DNA of 64,000 nt from Methanocorpusculum labreanum Z (GCF_000015765.1 NC_008942.1:573921-637920); one strand, 5' to 3'. Numbered from the stretch's first letter, positions 30,044-38,513 are shown. Notes: generated by a model from the sequence alone, not told the origin. Numbers and translations are program-made.

Positions 30044-30304
30044 TTAGAGTAACCGGTTCAGAGACTCGATCTCTGTACGGTCGATGCCCGGGATCTGGGA
30101 AAACAGTCCTTCAATCTTATCGCCTGCTCCCTCGTCATCTTCAGTGATCATGGCGATCTTGATTGCAGAGAGACCAAATCCGATCGGCTCGACTTTCATA
30201 TCCTCGATACCGGATACTTTTGCTCTGATGTCTGCCTGCAGTTTCTCAAGGTCAACGTCCGGGGATTCCGGCATGATTTTCAGAATAACAACGACTTCAC
30301 CCAT
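30044..30304 (-). CDS. elongation factor 1-beta (aEF-1beta)
   Basis: Nucleotide-exchange factor for EF-1alpha. The 86-residue length and the start MGEVVVILKIMPESPDVDLEKL with the ferredoxin-like fold pattern (EPIGFGLSAIKIAMITEDDEG) match the archaeal family. It starts 6 bp after the stop of the zinc-ribbon gene at 30311-30472, an arrangement I recall as common in euryarchaea. Confidence 0.95.
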   Translation of the reverse strand: MGEVVVILKIMPESPDVDLEKLQADIRAKVSGIEDMKVEPIGFGLSAIKIAMITEDDEGAGDKIEGLFSQIPGIDRTEIESLNRLL

Positions 30305-30310
30305 GACTAT

Positions 30311-30472
30311 TCAGAGCCCCTGGAATCCGCACTTCGGGCAGGTGTATTTGACACTCTGTTTTCTGCAGCGTGCGCAGCGGTAAATTATCTCTCCACAGTC
30401 CGGGCATTTAAACTCGGTGGCACCGCGCTCTGCGAGCGGGGCATTGCATGATGTACATTTTATAGTTGCCAT
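30311..30472 (-). CDS. zinc-ribbon mini-protein linked to EF-1beta
   Basis: A 53-residue protein with four CxxC-type pairs: CTSC, CPDC, CARC and CPKC, which can bind two zinc ions. It belongs to the archaeal small zinc-finger (DUF1610-like) family usually found beside aEF-1beta. The start ATG 30472 and the 6-bp gap to EF-1beta show a two-gene operon. A role in translation is likely by association only. Confidence 0.85.
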   Translation of the reverse strand: MATIKCTSCNAPLAERGATEFKCPDCGEIIYRCARCRKQSVKYTCPKCGFQGL

Positions 30473-30507
30473 ACGATCAAACTCCTTAGTTAATTAGCGT
30501 CCGTTTA

Positions 30508-31020
30508 TTATAAACGTGTGGCTTCAAAGTATCTCCTCACACTGCCGAAAGCCCGTCCGTTGATGATCTCAGTCGTGACCCCGCTTTGTGCAAGAACGGA
30601 TGCAAATTCGGGATCGACGAGATCGTCCCCGGATTCCGTTGATTTTATGATCAAGAGCCGGCATTTGAGAACGCCTGCCGCCCATGCCGCGATCGAGTCG
30701 GAGGTGACGTCCCATGTGTGGGGAAGCGGGTCTTCTTTCTGCAGGATATATTTTGGAAGAAGGATGGTCGGTTCATCCGGGATTTTCAGTTCGTGCGTGA
30801 CCGGATAGCCGTATGTGGAAAGAAACCTGCCGTATTTTTCCATCGCTTCGATCGCTTTCCAGTGGGCGGTCTCGTCATCGAGCCTTTCGGCACGGACAAA
30901 ATCTGCAAAGACCCCGCCGCCGGGAACGATTAATGTCGGCGATGCCGGGATCTCGGCAAGTATGTTTTCTGCGGCATCCATCAGACTCCCGCCGATTTTT
31001 AGCACCGTCACCTCCGTCAT
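30508..31020 (-). CDS. mfnE: amino-acid-kinase-family protein, probable MfnE
   Basis: A 170-residue small kinase of the amino-acid-kinase fold: LKIGGSLMD at the N-terminus, VPGGGVFADFVR near 30-42, WDVTSDSIAAWAA near 103-115, and LIIKSTESGDDLVD near 125. This set resembles the methanogen COG2054 kinases. One of these, MfnE, phosphorylates 5-(aminomethyl)furan-3-methyl phosphate in methanofuran synthesis. It is shorter than typical amino-acid kinases. It starts divergently, 36 bp from the LTD-PLD gene. Assignment to MfnE is by family resemblance and the methanogen context. Confidence 0.7.
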   Translation of the reverse strand: MTEVTVLKIGGSLMDAAENILAEIPASPTLIVPGGGVFADFVRAERLDDETAHWKAIEAMEKYGRFLSTYGYPVTHELKIPDEPTILLPKYILQKEDPLPHTWDVTSDSIAAWAAGVLKCRLLIIKSTESGDDLVDPEFASVLAQSGVTTEIINGRAFGSVRRYFEATRL

Positions 31021-31056
31021 ACACTAATAGTATGACGTAAATAAAGAAAAACCAGT

Positions 31057-32709
31057 ATGAAAAGGCTGCTCGTTACCTTTTTGCTTCTTTCTCTCTGCGT
31101 ATCTCCTGTCTCGGCTTTCGTTCTCGCCGAGTTCTGCCCGGACGGATATGCCTCCGGGGACGGGGACGAGTATTTCATTCTGGAAGGAACGGGCAGTCTC
31201 GCCGGATGGACCGTCTCTGACGGTGAAGGGACGCTCTCGTTTCCCGCAGGATCTTTTTCCAGCGGGGAAATAATCGTTGCCAGAAGTGCCGAGGCCTATT
31301 ATTCGATTCATGGAACCTTCCCGGATTATGAGATCCTCGAGAGCGGCTCAACGCCCAATGTACTCCAAAGCGGCAGATTTCAGATGGCGAACACCGGCGA
31401 CGAACTCTCTCTTCTTTTCAATGGACAAATCGTTCAAACGGTCTCCTGGCCGGATGAACTCGCCGCATCGAACGGTCGGGTCCATGTGTATTCGGATGGA
31501 GGTTGGGATGAACGGATCTATAAAATCGGTCAGAGCAGATTCTCTGCCGAAACATTCACCGCAGACTCGGTGACCTTCTTCGTTTCGCCGGACGCGTCAT
31601 ACGATGTCGTGATGGATGTTATCCGGGAATCAACCGACACGCTGCTGATATCGATGTATGAGTTCACTCATCCGGAACTCGCCCGGGAGATCGCTGCCGC
31701 CGCAAATAGGGGTGTTTCGGTGACCCTTCTCCTTGAGGGCGGTCCGGTGGGCGGCGTGTCTGATGAAGAAAAGGGTGTTCTGAACTATCTGACGGAAAAC
31801 GGCGTCTCAGTATTGACGATCGAAAGCGAAGGAAATCTCCCTGCAAGATACCGGTATCTGCATGCAAAATATATGGTGGCTGATGACTATGTCACAACGG
31901 TTCTTTCGGAAAACTTCAAGCCAAGCGGGATCCCCCTCACAGGAACAAAAGGAAACAGAGGGTGGGGAGCGGCAGTCTATGACACAGAGGTCGCCGAGTA
32001 TTTCACGGATGTTTTCACCGCAGATGTTTTGGGCTACGACATATATCCATACGCTGCCGGAACAGAACCCCTTCCTGATTCATGGTCCGATGAGGAGATA
32101 ACGCCGTATTTTTCTTCGTTGACTCTCTACAACGTGACCATAACGCCGGTCGTCTCGCCGGATACGATCAGTCTTGTTCTTGATTTGATCAGATCTGCCG
32201 ACACATCGGTCGATCTTCAGCAGGCCTATATTTCGCCGTATCCGGACGGTGACAATATCTGGCTCGCCGCCGTTCTCGATGCGGCGGACCGGGGTGCTGA
32301 TGTTCGGGTAATGCTGGACGGCATGTATTATAATACGGAAGATGAAGCGGACAATAACGAGCTCGTGGCTACGCTGAACAGATACGGTCCAACTATTTCT
32401 GCACACCTGATGCTTCCCGGCGACTATCTCACCAAACTGCACAACAAAGGAATGGTCATTGACGGCGAGTATGTTCTTATCAGTTCTATTAACTGGAATT
32501 ATAACTCTCCAAACAATAATCGCGAGGCGGGTCTGATCATACAAAGCCCGGAGGCTGCACAGTATTATACAGCCGTTTTTGCATATGACTGGGACGGGGA
32601 TTTCGACAAAGACCCGGTTTCGACCGAAATCGGTTTTGACGTCCGGTTTATTCTTGCGGGAGGGATCGTGATCCTGCTTGTCGGGATCCTGATCTATCGG
32701 AGAAGGTGA
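31057..32709 (+). CDS. exported, membrane-anchored LTD + phospholipase-D-fold protein
   Basis: 550 residues. A signal peptide (residues 1-20, ending SPVSA) is followed by a lamin-tail-type beta domain (about 22-140). Two phospholipase-D modules follow, with HKD motifs H269-x-K-x4-D (HAKYMVAD) and H462-x-K-x4-D (HNKGMVID), each followed by an SxN element. A C-terminal helix and RRR tail (residues about 525-550) anchor it with the catalytic part outside. PLD-fold enzymes cut phosphodiester bonds in lipid or nucleic acid. Lipid cleavage is unlikely for ether lipids, so extracellular nuclease or surface function is plausible but inferred. Confidence 0.85.
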   Translation: MKRLLVTFLLLSLCVSPVSAFVLAEFCPDGYASGDGDEYFILEGTGSLAGWTVSDGEGTLSFPAGSFSSGEIIVARSAEAYYSIHGTFPDYEILESGSTPNVLQSGRFQMANTGDELSLLFNGQIVQTVSWPDELAASNGRVHVYSDGGWDERIYKIGQSRFSAETFTADSVTFFVSPDASYDVVMDVIRESTDTLLISMYEFTHPELAREIAAAANRGVSVTLLLEGGPVGGVSDEEKGVLNYLTENGVSVLTIESEGNLPARYRYLHAKYMVADDYVTTVLSENFKPSGIPLTGTKGNRGWGAAVYDTEVAEYFTDVFTADVLGYDIYPYAAGTEPLPDSWSDEEITPYFSSLTLYNVTITPVVSPDTISLVLDLIRSADTSVDLQQAYISPYPDGDNIWLAAVLDAADRGADVRVMLDGMYYNTEDEADNNELVATLNRYGPTISAHLMLPGDYLTKLHNKGMVIDGEYVLISSINWNYNSPNNNREAGLIIQSPEAAQYYTAVFAYDWDGDFDKDPVSTEIGFDVRFILAGGIVILLVGILIYRRR

Positions 32710-32994
32710 TTATGTAAAGTGCCTTCATAATTTAACCAGGATATCCGAGATATTTTGGACTCGCACATATTTTTGTTTGAATCGGACTTACGCGAGGCGT
32801 TCTTAATCAACAAATCTAACACACGTGTAAAGCGTACTTCGATTTCGTGTATGGCATTAGTGTAAACACAAGAGAGAAAAAAACCGCGAATCGCGAGAAT
32901 TCGCGAAGATTCGCGGTAAAATTATCTCTTATGTCCACACCCAGCAATACCTTTCCCAAGTTGGATTGAGGATAAAACCGCTTACGTCCTATTT
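32710..32994. other. intergenic stretch with a nested hairpin
   Basis: No open frame or RNA gene is convincing in these 285 bases. The only strong feature is the hairpin at 32884-32916. The A+T-rich remainder carries no clear TATA box near either flank. Confidence 0.5.
32884..32916. repeat. nested inverted repeat built on TTCGCG
   Basis: A 9-bp outer stem, CCGCGAATC paired with GATTCGCGG, encloses GCGA-GAAT-TCGC, a perfect 4-bp inner stem. The unit TTCGCG or CGCGAA occurs several times within 33 bp. It lies between the convergent LTD-PLD gene and the 136-residue gene. It may be a terminator, protein site or genomic repeat family member. Confidence 0.6.
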
Positions 32995-33405
32995 TTATTT
33001 GAATCCTGTCGCCTTTCTGACTTCCATCTCCTCCATTTCATCAAGATAGGGGAGGAGTGCTTTGATATATCCCCGCGGACCGACGGCCGTCTGCATGGTG
33101 CCGATTTCTAGAATTTCCGCGGAAAGAGGCTGTTCTTTCAGCATTTTTTCGATGTTTGCTCCCGGACCTTCGATCTGCTTCATATGTTTCTGCATATTTT
33201 TCAGCCAGTCTTCGATCTCGAGGACCGGGCGAAAATCCATGTCGATCAGACGGTATTTTTCCACATCATCCGCGACATTCGAGGTCTTTGCGATCTCTTC
33301 ATCCATATAGAGATAGACGTTGATCCGTTCGCGCTGTCTGATCTCTTTGAGTTTCAGCAGATCGATCTGTTCACCGGGTGCGGGCATATCTGTCATACCA
33401 GTCAT
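32995..33405 (-). CDS. uncharacterised 136-residue coiled-coil-like protein
   Basis: Not recognised. The highly charged sequence is predicted helical with heptad-like Leu/Met patterns (residues about 13-35 and 60-100), no cysteines and no membrane helix. Initiation at the first ATG or at ATG codon 4 or 7 (MTDMPAPG) cannot be separated. It converges with the LTD-PLD gene across the nested hairpin and lies just downstream of the OB-fold-like membrane gene on the same strand, 24 bp away, so the two may be one operon. Confidence 0.6.
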   Translation of the reverse strand: MTGMTDMPAPGEQIDLLKLKEIRQRERINVYLYMDEEIAKTSNVADDVEKYRLIDMDFRPVLEIEDWLKNMQKHMKQIEGPGANIEKMLKEQPLSAEILEIGTMQTAVGPRGYIKALLPYLDEMEEMEVRKATGFK

Positions 33406-33429
33406 GTATGTCGGTTGAAACTATTAAGA

Positions 33430-33912
33430 TCATACAAGAATCGTGATGTCTGATATCCCATTTGTCGTGATCTCTTTTTTTCCTGCATAGGTATCGACAG
33501 TGCCCAGAACTCTGACCTGGTCTCCGGGAAGAAGTACGGATTCACTTCCTCCGTTTGGAACGAATACATCCACGCCCGAGACATTCACGATCAGATGACC
33601 GCCGGTACTCGTGATCTTCGTGTCAAAAACGACCCCCTCCAGATATACGAGGGTTCCGTCCGCTCTGTCATCCTGATAGAAAACGGCCCCACCGTCCGGA
33701 AACAGAACCATCATTCCGGCATACAGTGCGGCAAGCAGCAGGATCACACCAACCATGATCACTACCGCGCGGCGTTCGGGGCGGGTCAGCATACTGGTTT
33801 GTGTGTATGTTACCCTGACCTGATTAATCTTCGTCTCCGGCCTCAGTCTGCCCAACAGACCCGGCAGAGGGATGTATTTTAGTTCGTGACAACCAGAACA
33901 ATATCGAACCAT
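33430..33912 (-). CDS. membrane-anchored OB-fold-like protein
   Basis: 160 residues from ATG 33912, or 120 from ATG 33792 (MLTRPERR). The only hydrophobic helix is at about residues 48-70 (VIMVGVILLLAALYAGMMVLF). The rest is a beta-rich domain with GVVFDTKITSTGGHLIVNVSG and LLPGDQVRVLGTVDTYAGKKEI, which suggests an OB fold of the nucleic-acid/CcmE type. With the long start there is an N-terminal CSGC pair. Function is unknown. The gene is divergent from the winged-helix gene. Confidence 0.55.
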   Translation of the reverse strand: MVRYCSGCHELKYIPLPGLLGRLRPETKINQVRVTYTQTSMLTRPERRAVVIMVGVILLLAALYAGMMVLFPDGGAVFYQDDRADGTLVYLEGVVFDTKITSTGGHLIVNVSGVDVFVPNGGSESVLLPGDQVRVLGTVDTYAGKKEITTNGISDITILV

Positions 33913-33956
33913 ATAAACAAACAGTTCAAAATAACACGAACTAGTGTGGGAAATGA

Positions 33957-33964
33957 TTATATAC
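33957..33964 (+). promoter_or_regulatory. TATA box of the winged-helix regulator
   Basis: TTATATAC, with its centre about 25 bp before ATG 33985, so the transcript is probably leaderless. A weak inverted repeat ACAC-N6-GTGT at 33934-33947 upstream may be a regulator site. Confidence 0.55.
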
Positions 33965-33984
33965 TTTCGCGTAGATTATCTTGT

Positions 33985-34224
33985 ATGCAGAGAACAAACA
34001 TGCCCAAGTCGTGTCTCACGATCTTCCAGTTGCTGGAACGCACAGGTTCTCAGACGCACAAAGATATTGTCTTAAGCACAGGACTTGCGCCACGCACGGT
34101 CCGCTATGCGCTCAGACGTCTGAAGGAAAATGGCCTCATCATCGAGAAGTTCAACTTCCGTGACGCACGCCAGGCAATTTACATGCCGAAGATGACGACA
34201 GCACCGACTCATGCATCGGCCTGA
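33985..34224 (+). CDS. small winged-helix (MarR-like) regulator
   Basis: An 79-residue DNA-binding protein. LTIFQLLERTGSQTHKDIVLSTGLAPRTVRYALRRLKENGLIIEKFNFRDARQ is a classic HTH-wing pattern. Recognition helix APRTVRYALRRL lies near residues 34-45. The start at 33985 is set by the TATA box 25 bp upstream; the longer frame from 33886 overlaps the divergent gene. It probably represses or activates nearby genes or itself. Its ligand is unknown. Confidence 0.75.
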   Translation: MQRTNMPKSCLTIFQLLERTGSQTHKDIVLSTGLAPRTVRYALRRLKENGLIIEKFNFRDARQAIYMPKMTTAPTHASA

Positions 34225-34452
34225 AGTCTCACGCACCTCCTCAAGAATACACCTCACAAACTCACCTTTTTCTTTTTCGTAAGCATTTGTCCAAGTATTT
34301 ATTCGATTGATCAACTTCCCGTATTGTTCTAAAAAAAGCACCCGACTTTTAGGTATTATTCATAGTTTGTACTTCGATGTTAGGAATCTTCACGCGATCG
34401 CAACACCCCCCGACAAACGTCTTAATTTATTTGCACGTTCAATATTAATGCG
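34225..34452. other. AT-rich intergenic region with dapL promoter
   Basis: TTAATTTATTT at 34422-34432 lies about 26 bp before the dapL ATG, so the gene is probably leaderless. Upstream is a run of C residues and no credible open frame. A long minus-strand frame here is antisense to the regulator and is rejected. Confidence 0.45.
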
Positions 34453-35607
34453 ATGTACGCAAAACGGCTTGACAACTTACCTCCGTATCTTTTCGCACAG
34501 ATAGATGCATTGAAGGCACAGAAGCGTGCCGAGGGTGTTGATTTAATTGATCTTGGTGTGGGGGACCCGGATTTACCGACGCCGAAGCATATTGTTGATG
34601 CGTTATGTGAAGCCGCCAGGGATCCTGCAACACATCATTATCCTGACTACTTAGGAATGCTCGAGTACAGGCAGGCGGTCGCCACCTGGTATGACAGACG
34701 TTTCGGCGTGAAGCTCGACCCGAAAAAAGAGGTCCTCGCATTGATTGGATCCAAAGAGGGTATCGCGCACATCCCTGAGGCATTCGTCAATCCAGGTGAC
34801 TATGTCCTCGTATCCGACCCCGGATATCCGGTCTACAAAACCTCTACACTCTTCGCAGAGGGAAAATGCCACCCGATGCCGCTTCTCGAGAAGAACAACT
34901 TCCTTCCGGACTATTCCGCTATTCCAAAGGATGTTCTGAAAACTGCAAAACTCATGTTCATCGGCTACCCGAACAACCCGACAGGTGCGGTTGCCTCCAT
35001 GGACTTCTTCGAAGAGACCGTTGATTTCGCGAAAGACAACGACATCATTGTCGTGCACGACAATGCCTACTCGGAGATCTCCTTCGATGGCTACAAATCT
35101 CCCTCCTTCCTCGAAGCAAAAGGCGCCATGGACGTTGGACTTGAGACCCACTCGCTTTCCAAAACCTACAACATGACCGGTTGGCGTATCGGCATGTGTG
35201 TTGGAAATGCAGGTCTTATCGAGGCATTCGGCAGAGTCAAAACCAACATCGACTCGGGTGTATTCGATGCAATCCAGCGTGCCTCGATCGTTGCCCTCAC
35301 AGGCCCCCAGGACTGTGTCGACGAGGCATGTGCCGTGTACAAGGAACGCCGCGACGCACTGGTCTCCGGCCTTAGGTCGCTTGGTTTCGAAGTAACCTCC
35401 CCGAAAGCATCCTTCTACGTGTGGATGAAGGTGCCCGACTCGGTCGAGTTCGTTGCAAAAATGATCAATGAAGCAGGAATCGTCGTAACCCCGGGAACCG
35501 GATTCGGCGCATCCGGAGCGGGATACGTCCGCTTTGCCATTACCCGTCCCGTCGACAGAATCAATGAAGCAATCGACCGCATGAACGAATGCGGCATCAG
35601 AGGATAA
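34453..35607 (+). CDS. dapL: LL-diaminopimelate aminotransferase
   Basis: PLP enzyme that makes LL-diaminopimelate directly from tetrahydrodipicolinate in lysine synthesis. The 384-residue class I aminotransferase has LGVGDPDLPTPKHIVDAL, SKEGIAHIP, YPNNPTGAVA, the PLP-lysine loop SLSKTYNMTGWRIG near residues 236-249, and a C-terminal GYVRFAITRP. The lysA gene follows after a single base, which supports the lysine assignment over a general aspartate aminotransferase. Alternative: an AspB-like transaminase. Confidence 0.85.
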   Translation: MYAKRLDNLPPYLFAQIDALKAQKRAEGVDLIDLGVGDPDLPTPKHIVDALCEAARDPATHHYPDYLGMLEYRQAVATWYDRRFGVKLDPKKEVLALIGSKEGIAHIPEAFVNPGDYVLVSDPGYPVYKTSTLFAEGKCHPMPLLEKNNFLPDYSAIPKDVLKTAKLMFIGYPNNPTGAVASMDFFEETVDFAKDNDIIVVHDNAYSEISFDGYKSPSFLEAKGAMDVGLETHSLSKTYNMTGWRIGMCVGNAGLIEAFGRVKTNIDSGVFDAIQRASIVALTGPQDCVDEACAVYKERRDALVSGLRSLGFEVTSPKASFYVWMKVPDSVEFVAKMINEAGIVVTPGTGFGASGAGYVRFAITRPVDRINEAIDRMNECGIRG

Positions 35608-35608
35608 C

Positions 35609-36910
35609 ATGAACCTTCCAGAGTCTCTCTCAGTTAGCGGCGGTCACCTTTTCTGCGGGGGCGCGGACTGCGTCTCACTTGCGGAAAAGTTCGGGACCCC
35701 GCTGTATGTCACGAACGAAAATCACGTGACCGGAAACTTCAGACGCTATGAAGCAGCGCTGAAGAAGTACACAAACAACGTTCAGCTTCTCTACGCCGCA
35801 AAGGCAAACGAGAACCCGGTGATCATCCAGTCGCTTGCACGCGAAGGTGCCGGCGCAGATATCTTCTCGCTTGGAGAGATGCGTGCCGCACTTGAAGCCG
35901 GCATTCCTGCCGGGATCCTTCTCTTTAACGGCAGTTCCAAGACCGAAGCCGATCTTCGCGCAGCCATCGAAAAAGACATCATGATCTCGGTTGACTCGGT
36001 CGATGAACTCCGTCAGATCGATGCGATCACAAAAGAGCTCAAGAAGACCGCAAAGATCGGATTCCGCGTCAACCCGGCAATCGAGGTGCCGACCCACCCG
36101 AAGATCGCCACCGGTATTAAAAACAGTAAGTTCGGCATCCCTGCCGAAATGATCCTGGAAGCATACCGCGAAGCCCTTTCCATGGAATATGTTGTTCCGG
36201 TCGGCATGCACTGTCATATCGGTTCCCAGATCCTCGAAGTCGAACCATTCGCGATCGCCTGCGGCGTTATCATGAAAGTTGCCGGCGAGGTCACCAAAAT
36301 CGGCGTCAAACTCGAGTTTATCGACTTCGGCGGAGGACTCGGTATTCCATACCACCGTGAAGGAACCGTCGACAAAGCTCCAACCCCCGAGGAGTATGCG
36401 GCAGCCGTTATGCCGGTATTCCTTGAAGGATGCAAAAAGGCCGGCATCTCACCCGCATTCTGGGTCGAGCCCGGCAGATGGATGGTCGGCGAGTCAACGA
36501 TCCTTCTGACCCGCGTCAACTCCGTGAAAAAGGTCCACAAGACCTTTGTGAACGTCGATGCAGGATTCAACCTCCTGATCCGTCCGGCGATGTATGACTC
36601 CTGGCACGAGGTCGTCGTAGCAAACAAGGCTGACCAGCCTGCAGACGGGACCTACACGATCACCGGCCCCATCTGTGAGACCGGAGATATTTTCGGATCC
36701 GATCGGGCGCTCCCGTCCGTTGTTGCCGGTGATCTTATCGCGGTTTTGGATGCAGGAGCATACGGTTACTCGATGTCTTCCCAGTACAACTCGCGTCCCC
36801 GGTGCCCCGAGGTCTTAGTGAACGGCGACAAGGCAGAACTTATGCGCCGTGCCGAGACCTACGAGGAAATGACCGGCTGCGTAGTCACTCCATCCTGGCA
36901 CAGAAAATAA
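35609..36910 (+). CDS. lysA: diaminopimelate decarboxylase
   Basis: PLP alanine-racemase-fold enzyme that releases CO2 from meso-diaminopimelate to give lysine. 433 residues. LYAAKANENP (lysine that holds PLP, near 57), GADIFSLGEM, HCHIGSQI near 203, DFGGGLGIPY near 247, EPGRWMVG near 288 and CETGDIF near 356 are all present. It directly follows dapL. Its end is separated by 2 bp from the RPA-like gene, so the transcript may extend. Confidence 0.96.
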   Translation: MNLPESLSVSGGHLFCGGADCVSLAEKFGTPLYVTNENHVTGNFRRYEAALKKYTNNVQLLYAAKANENPVIIQSLAREGAGADIFSLGEMRAALEAGIPAGILLFNGSSKTEADLRAAIEKDIMISVDSVDELRQIDAITKELKKTAKIGFRVNPAIEVPTHPKIATGIKNSKFGIPAEMILEAYREALSMEYVVPVGMHCHIGSQILEVEPFAIACGVIMKVAGEVTKIGVKLEFIDFGGGLGIPYHREGTVDKAPTPEEYAAAVMPVFLEGCKKAGISPAFWVEPGRWMVGESTILLTRVNSVKKVHKTFVNVDAGFNLLIRPAMYDSWHEVVVANKADQPADGTYTITGPICETGDIFGSDRALPSVVAGDLIAVLDAGAYGYSMSSQYNSRPRCPEVLVNGDKAELMRRAETYEEMTGCVVTPSWHRK

Positions 36911-36912
36911 CA

Positions 36913-38187
36913 ATGCATTACGCGCTCGTCTCTGATCTCCTCAGTAAGGAAGCATTCGATGAGCGGGTAGAGCAAAAATCAGCCTCCCTTGGCGGGCTGG
37001 TGGATGAGGTCACGGCCGCGATGATGGTCGTGGATGAGCTTGGACGAAGCCATATCAAAATCGGCGAGATTCCAACGGCCAAAACCTCCATCGTCTCTTT
37101 TTTTGGAAAGATCCTCGAGATCAAACCTCCGCGTGAGTTTACCCGCGAAGGGGAACCGCCCGGACTCGTTGCTTCGATCATTCTCGGTGATCCCACTGGA
37201 ACGGTGACTCTGAGTCTCTGGGATGAACGTGCAGAGGCGGCGGCCGAGCTTGAAGTCGGGTCGGTGATCGAAGTGATCGCAAAACCCCGCCCCGGAAAGA
37301 AGGAAGGAAACTGTCTTGCTCTTCGGGAAAGCAATGTGACGATCGTCGAGACGAAAAAGCCGCCCAAGTCGGAAGTCATGGCCGCTCCGCTTACCGTCAA
37401 AATCCTTGCCGCGTTTGAGATGAAGGAGATCGTCCGCCGCGACGGAACGTCATCATTTCTGCAGGAGTTCATCATAGGAGATGCTTCCGGCACGGCACGT
37501 CTGGTAAGCTGGTCGCCCGAACTTTTCGCCGATGTGGATGTTGGATCATGCGTATCGATTTCCGGTGTGCAGAGAAAGGAGGATGAGGGCATCATCGAGT
37601 ATGTCGTCTCCGACTCTGCCGAGATCCGCATCATCCCGGATGAGATCCCCGTTCTTTCCAAAGATGCATCAGAAGTGAGCGAAGGATCGAACCCGATCAT
37701 AACCGGAGTCGTGACGTCCGTTTCCGAGATCCGGTCATTCACCACCCGCCGCGGAACGGAGTCGCGTGTCAGAAACGTGACCATACGCGGGTCTTCGACG
37801 AACTGCAGCGTGAATGCGGCCGTATGGGGTGATGCTGCGGACACCCTTTTTTTGCCGGGGGATTCTGTCCAGATTATCAACGCCGCTGCAAAACTGAATC
37901 GTTACGGGGAACTGGAGCTTTCCGTCGGCCGCGGCTCGGTGATTCAGATGGTTTCCCTTCCCGGAGAAAATATTTCGGTTACCGGCATAGTGATTTTGCG
38001 GCCCGAAGGCCTTTCACTCGATGACGGCAGCGAGGTCTGGATACTTCTTGGCGATCATATGCCGGAGCCCGGCATGATTGCAGAAGTAGACGGAGTCTCG
38101 CAAAACGGGCGGATTAAGGTGACGAATCTCAATGTCCGGACCACATATCCCGCTCCGCTTGTTTCGCGGCTCGACCCTCTTTTATAA
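36913..38187 (+). CDS. RPA-like single-stranded DNA-binding protein
   Basis: 424 residues from ATG 36913 with repeated OB folds. The pattern of GDPTGTVTLSLWDE (about 92-105), GDASGTARLVSWSPE (about 190-204) and the third repeat GSSTNCSVNAAVWGDAAD (about 294-311) is that of multi-OB archaeal RPA proteins. A fourth OB-like segment lies at about 350-405. I see no zinc finger, unlike some euryarchaeal RPA41 types. It coats ssDNA in replication and repair; radA is close by. The start two bases after lysA implies read-through. Confidence 0.85.
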   Translation: MHYALVSDLLSKEAFDERVEQKSASLGGLVDEVTAAMMVVDELGRSHIKIGEIPTAKTSIVSFFGKILEIKPPREFTREGEPPGLVASIILGDPTGTVTLSLWDERAEAAAELEVGSVIEVIAKPRPGKKEGNCLALRESNVTIVETKKPPKSEVMAAPLTVKILAAFEMKEIVRRDGTSSFLQEFIIGDASGTARLVSWSPELFADVDVGSCVSISGVQRKEDEGIIEYVVSDSAEIRIIPDEIPVLSKDASEVSEGSNPIITGVVTSVSEIRSFTTRRGTESRVRNVTIRGSSTNCSVNAAVWGDAADTLFLPGDSVQIINAAAKLNRYGELELSVGRGSVIQMVSLPGENISVTGIVILRPEGLSLDDGSEVWILLGDHMPEPGMIAEVDGVSQNGRIKVTNLNVRTTYPAPLVSRLDPLL

Positions 38188-38367
38188 TCCGAGTTTGTCG
38201 GTGATCTTTCGTTTGGCATATTCGCCGAACGCCTTTTTACATTCAGGAGACCGGATAAAATCATACACGAGCTGGTCAATGATCGGCTTCACGAGCGGGT
38301 TGGCTGCGATATCGCCGGCCATGTCAAGGAGGGCATTTTTGTATTCTTCATTGTTTTTTTCGGCCAT
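38182..38367 (-). CDS. small conserved-looking 61-residue protein
   Basis: Not recognised. The protein is helical and charged (EEYKNALLDMAGDIAANPLVKPIIDQLVYDFI), resembling a short helix-turn module without cysteines. The last 6 bp overlap the convergent end of the RPA-like gene, and a start ATG with AT-rich upstream DNA is present, so I treat it as real. It may be a small regulator or an adaptor; no evidence decides. Confidence 0.5.
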   Translation of the reverse strand: MAEKNNEEYKNALLDMAGDIAANPLVKPIIDQLVYDFIRSPECKKAFGEYAKRKITDKLGL

Positions 38368-38513
38368 ACCGATAGATGGGTCTACGGCGGGTATAAGGAT
38401 ATCGGAGCGGCCAAAAAATCAATGAAAAAATACCAAAATAAAACTGCATCTCTCTGAGTGAGATCGGGGTTTATGCGCGTTGGCAGGGCATTATCGCACC
38501 GCGCGGTTAGGGG

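Noticed and set aside
32880-32920. TTCGCG repeats as a CRISPR-like array
   Set aside because: The units are only 6-9 bp, without regular spacers, and form one nested hairpin; no cas genes are in the window.
34072-34341. Minus-strand 89-codon frame
   Set aside because: It lies antisense to the winged-helix gene and extends over the dapL promoter; composition looks like a shadow.
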